A stretch of DNA of 64,000 bases, taken from NCBI RefSeq assembly GCF_030291135.1, contig NZ_CP127409.1:2790001-2854000 (forward strand), in the 5' to 3' direction. Within the stretch, counting starts at the first letter, position 1, and each line of letters begins with the position of its first letter. This DNA is from Rhodanobacter thiooxydans. GTDB taxonomy: Bacteria; Pseudomonadota; Gammaproteobacteria; Xanthomonadales; Rhodanobacteraceae. The notes below the pieces were generated by a model. That model was not told the DNA's origin. It saw nothing but the letters and a program-made list of their open reading frames with translations, and did not search any database. This document shows positions 61,677-64,000 of the stretch, in pieces. A program made the translations under genes and the position numbers.

Positions 61677-64000
61677 TTACGCGGCATCCGCCCGCGTCTT
61701 GAACGCGCGCAGCTCGTCGGTATCGAAGTCGTCCACCGAGATGAACTCGAACACGCCCTCGCGCACGCGCTTGAGCAGGTCCGCCTCGGCTTCGGAAATC
61801 ACCCCGGCCTGCTGCGCCTCGGCGAGCTGGCCCAGGTAGTCGTGCGAGGCGAACTGGCCGGCCTTCAGCGCCTTGCCGAACTTGCGGTCGACCGGCTCGG
61901 CGGCGATCACGTCGGGCAGCAGCGCCTTCATGCGGCCGATCGTGTTGTTCGCCGTGGGCGTGGTGTAGACCCAGTCGGTGAGGCGGTCGAGCGCTTCGTT
62001 CGGCGCGGTGAGCAGCGCGGCCACGCGGCGGCCCAGGCGGTCGGACGGCGGCACCTCGCGCCGGCCCAGCGGGAACACCAGCGCGCGCAGCAGCCACGCC
62101 ACCGGACGCACCGGGAAGTTGCGGATCGCGCCATCCAGCGCGTTCTGGATCAGCCACATGCACTCATGGAAACCCCAGGCCAGGAACGGGCGATCCGCCT
62201 CCGGCCGGCCGTTGTCCTCGTACTGCTTGAGCATGCTGCCGGCGATGTACAGGTAGCTCAGCACGTCGCCCAGGCGTGCGGAAAGTTTTTCCTTGAACTT
62301 CAGCTTGCCGCCGAGCACACCCATGAACACGTCGGCGCACAACGCCAGCGCCGCGGAGTAGCGGTTCAACTTGCGGTAGTAACGACGCGTATAGGCATCG
62401 CCGGCAGTCTCGCCAATGCGCGACCCGGCCAGTCCCATCGCGAAGCTGCGCACCGCGTTGGAGATGCCGAAGCCGATGTGGCCGAACAGCAGCCGGTCGA
62501 ACGTCTTCAGCTGCTCGCCGCGGTCGGCGATCGACAACGCCTGCATTTCCTTCAGCACGTAGGGATGGCAGCGGATCGCGCCCTGGCCGAAGATCATCAG
62601 GCTGCGCGTCATGATGTTGGCGCCCTCCACCGTGATCGCGATCGGCACCGCCGACCAGCCACGCCCGGCGTAGTTCTTCGGACCCAGCTGCACCGCCTTG
62701 CCGCCGTGTACGTCCATGGTGTCGCTGGCGATCTGCCGCGCCCACTCGGTGGCGTGGTACTTGGCGATCGCCGACGGCACCGCCGGCTTCTCGCCGCGAT
62801 CGACCGCCGCCGCCGTGGCGCGCGACAGCGCGGCGGTGGCGTAGGTGAGGCCGCCGATGCGCGCCAGTGCTTCCTCGACGCCCTCGAAGCGGGCCACCGC
62901 CAGGCCAAACTGCTTGCGCATGCGCGCGTACGCGCCGGTGGCCAGCGCCGAGGCGCGCATGCCACCGGTGGCGTTGGACGGCAGCGAGATCGCGCGGCCC
63001 ACCGACAGGCATTCGACCAGCATGCGCCAACCGTGGCCGGCCATGTGCGGCCCGCCGATCAGCACCGACAGCGGCGCGAACACGTCCTTGCCGCGCACCG
63101 GCCCGTTCTGGAACGGGATGTTCAGCGGGAAGTGGCGGCGGCCGATCTCCAGCCCCGGCGTCGAGCGCGGCAGTAGCGCCAGCGTGATGCCGAGGTCTTC
63201 CTTGTCGCCTAGCAGGTGCTCCGGGTCGAACATGCGGAAGGCCAGGCCGACCACGGTGGCGACCGGCGCCAGCGTGATATAGCGCTTGTCGAAGCTGAGC
63301 CTGATACCGAGCGTCTCGACACCGTCGACGATCTGCTTGCAAACGATGCCGACGTCGGGGATCGAGGTGGCGTCGGAACCGGCGTATGGGCCGGTCAGCG
63401 CGAAACAGGGAATCTCCTCGCCCACCGCCAGGCGCGGCAGGTAGTGGTTCTTCTGTTCTTCCGAGCCGTAGTGCAAGAGCAGTTCGGCTGGACCCAGCGA
63501 GTTTGGCACGGCCACGGTGGAGGACACCGTCGCCGACATGGTGGACAGTTTCTGCAGCACCGCCGAATGCGCCAGCGCGGAGAACTGCAGGCCGCCGTAC
63601 TGCTTCGGGATGATCATGCCGAAGAAGCGGTTCTTCTTGATGAACGCCCACACGTTCGGCGGCAGGTCAGCCAGCTCGTGGGTGATCTGCCAGTCGTCGA
63701 TCATCGCGCACAGCTGTTCCACCGGGCCGTCCATGAAGGCCTGCTCCTCCACCGAAAGTTCGGGCTTGGGCTGCTTCAGCAGCTCGTGCCAGTCCGGCTT
63801 GCCGGAGAACAGCTCGCCCTCGAAACCGACGGTGCCGGCCTCCAGCGCGGTCTGCTCGGTCTCGGACAGCTTCGGCGTGACCTTGGCGAACAGCTTCAAC
63901 AGCGGCAGGCTGATCTGCTTGCGGCGGAAGTCCACCAGCAGCAGCGGCAGCGCGATTACCAGTTCGACGATCAGCAAAATCACCATTGTCCACGGCGCGT
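61677..64000 (-). CDS. fadE: Acyl-CoA dehydrogenase FadE (N-terminus probably outside window)
   Basis: At least 769 residues from the Met at 63986; the frame stays open to the window edge (codons for A-P-W-T before that Met), so a longer N-terminal membrane region, as in E. coli FadE (814 residues), is likely. It begins with a hydrophobic segment (VILLIVELVIALPLLL). The dehydrogenase core has IPKQYGGLQFSALAHS, CFALTGPYAGSDATS and the catalytic-loop region ITVEGANIMTRSLMIFGQGA. It catalyses the first oxidation in fatty-acid beta-oxidation, passing electrons to ETF. Residues in the C-terminal 250 belong to the FadE-specific extension (DUF1974). Confidence 0.92.
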   Translation of the reverse strand, partial: APWTMVILLIVELVIALPLLLVDFRRKQISLPLLKLFAKVTPKLSETEQTALEAGTVGFEGELFSGKPDWHELLKQPKPELSVEEQAFMDGPVEQLCAMIDDWQITHELADLPPNVWAFIKKNRFFGMIIPKQYGGLQFSALAHSAVLQKLSTMSATVSSTVAVPNSLGPAELLLHYGSEEQKNHYLPRLAVGEEIPCFALTGPYAGSDATSIPDVGIVCKQIVDGVETLGIRLSFDKRYITLAPVATVVGLAFRMFDPEHLLGDKEDLGITLALLPRSTPGLEIGRRHFPLNIPFQNGPVRGKDVFAPLSVLIGGPHMAGHGWRMLVECLSVGRAISLPSNATGGMRASALATGAYARMRKQFGLAVARFEGVEEALARIGGLTYATAALSRATAAAVDRGEKPAVPSAIAKYHATEWARQIASDTMDVHGGKAVQLGPKNYAGRGWSAVPIAITVEGANIMTRSLMIFGQGAIRCHPYVLKEMQALSIADRGEQLKTFDRLLFGHIGFGISNAVRSFAMGLAGSRIGETAGDAYTRRYYRKLNRYSAALALCADVFMGVLGGKLKFKEKLSARLGDVLSYLYIAGSMLKQYEDNGRPEADRPFLAWGFHECMWLIQNALDGAIRNFPVRPVAWLLRALVFPLGRREVPPSDRLGRRVAALLTAPNEALDRLTDWVYTTPTANNTIGRMKALLPDVIAAEPVDRKFGKALKAGQFASHDYLGQLAEAQQAGVISEAEADLLKRVREGVFEFISVDDFDTDELRAFKTRADAA

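Overview
The window is a GC-rich chromosomal segment of a gammaproteobacterium. The gene content and style point to the order Lysobacterales (Xanthomonadales), probably family Rhodanobacteraceae (Rhodanobacter/Dyella type). Supporting signs are a SAM-I riboswitch in front of metX-metB-hom, YceI/cytochrome b561 cassettes, a Xanthomonad-style TonB receptor, and 'GTAGGAGC' REP palindromes. This is inference from recognised families; no database was searched.

Layout. 1-5067 (minus) is a tightly overlapping surface-polysaccharide operon: dTDP-hexose 3,4-ketoisomerase, acetyltransferase, beta-propeller glycosidase-like protein, FemAB/GNAT-like protein, DegT aminotransferase and a Wzx flippase cut by the window edge. 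Together they would make and export a dTDP-3-acetamido-3,6-dideoxyhexose-containing glycan. 5354-6709 (plus) is a Cyc2-like fused monoheme cytochrome-porin. 7060-10478 (plus) is an outer-membrane-barrel-like protein followed by overlapping ECF sigma factor, membrane anti-sigma factor and S8 lipoprotein genes. 10540-14619 is housekeeping: ssb, a DedA-rhodanese fusion, an MFS pump and a polyprenyl diphosphate synthase. 14737-15395 is a large head-to-head inverted repeat full of hairpins; a third copy lies at 53222-53523 before prfC. 15588-20500 holds yceI-cytochrome b561-yceI, a DUF697 GTPase, a glutaredoxin-like protein and serine deaminase.

20839-26416 is a type III-like restriction-modification island: divergent regulator, beta-class methyltransferase and helicase-nuclease. 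Its methyltransferase has a low-GC central region and an in-frame palindromic repeat. 26666-31623 holds two permeases, a third YceI protein and a double-CDGSH protein. 31643-36365 is methionine/cysteine metabolism: metX-metB-hom behind a SAM-I riboswitch, with MetJ-box-like octamers next to the promoter and a divergent cysteine synthase-like gene. 36417-42862 holds a 2-oxoglutarate oxygenase and a c-di-GMP group (PilZ, DUF1631, GGDEF-EAL).

43280-50181 holds small enzymes, an EF-G and a TonB-dependent receptor. 50249-50990 is mntP with a yybP-ykoY manganese riboswitch. 51121-56157 holds an M20 peptidase, an orphan low-GC membrane protein, RF3 and a CPBP protease. 56272-61132 is a large hybrid sensor kinase, a cheR remnant and a REC-GGDEF protein. 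61152-64000 is a thioesterase-like protein and FadE, the latter probably cut by the window edge.

The observations most worth a second look are: the sigma/anti-sigma/S8 module, where the anti-sigma ectodomain resembles the protease prodomain and the protease lacks the usual oxyanion-hole Asn; the repeat element whose hairpin stems change sequence between copies while staying paired; and the Cyc2-like cytochrome-porin. No rRNA, tRNA, CRISPR array, prophage or complete insertion sequence was seen.
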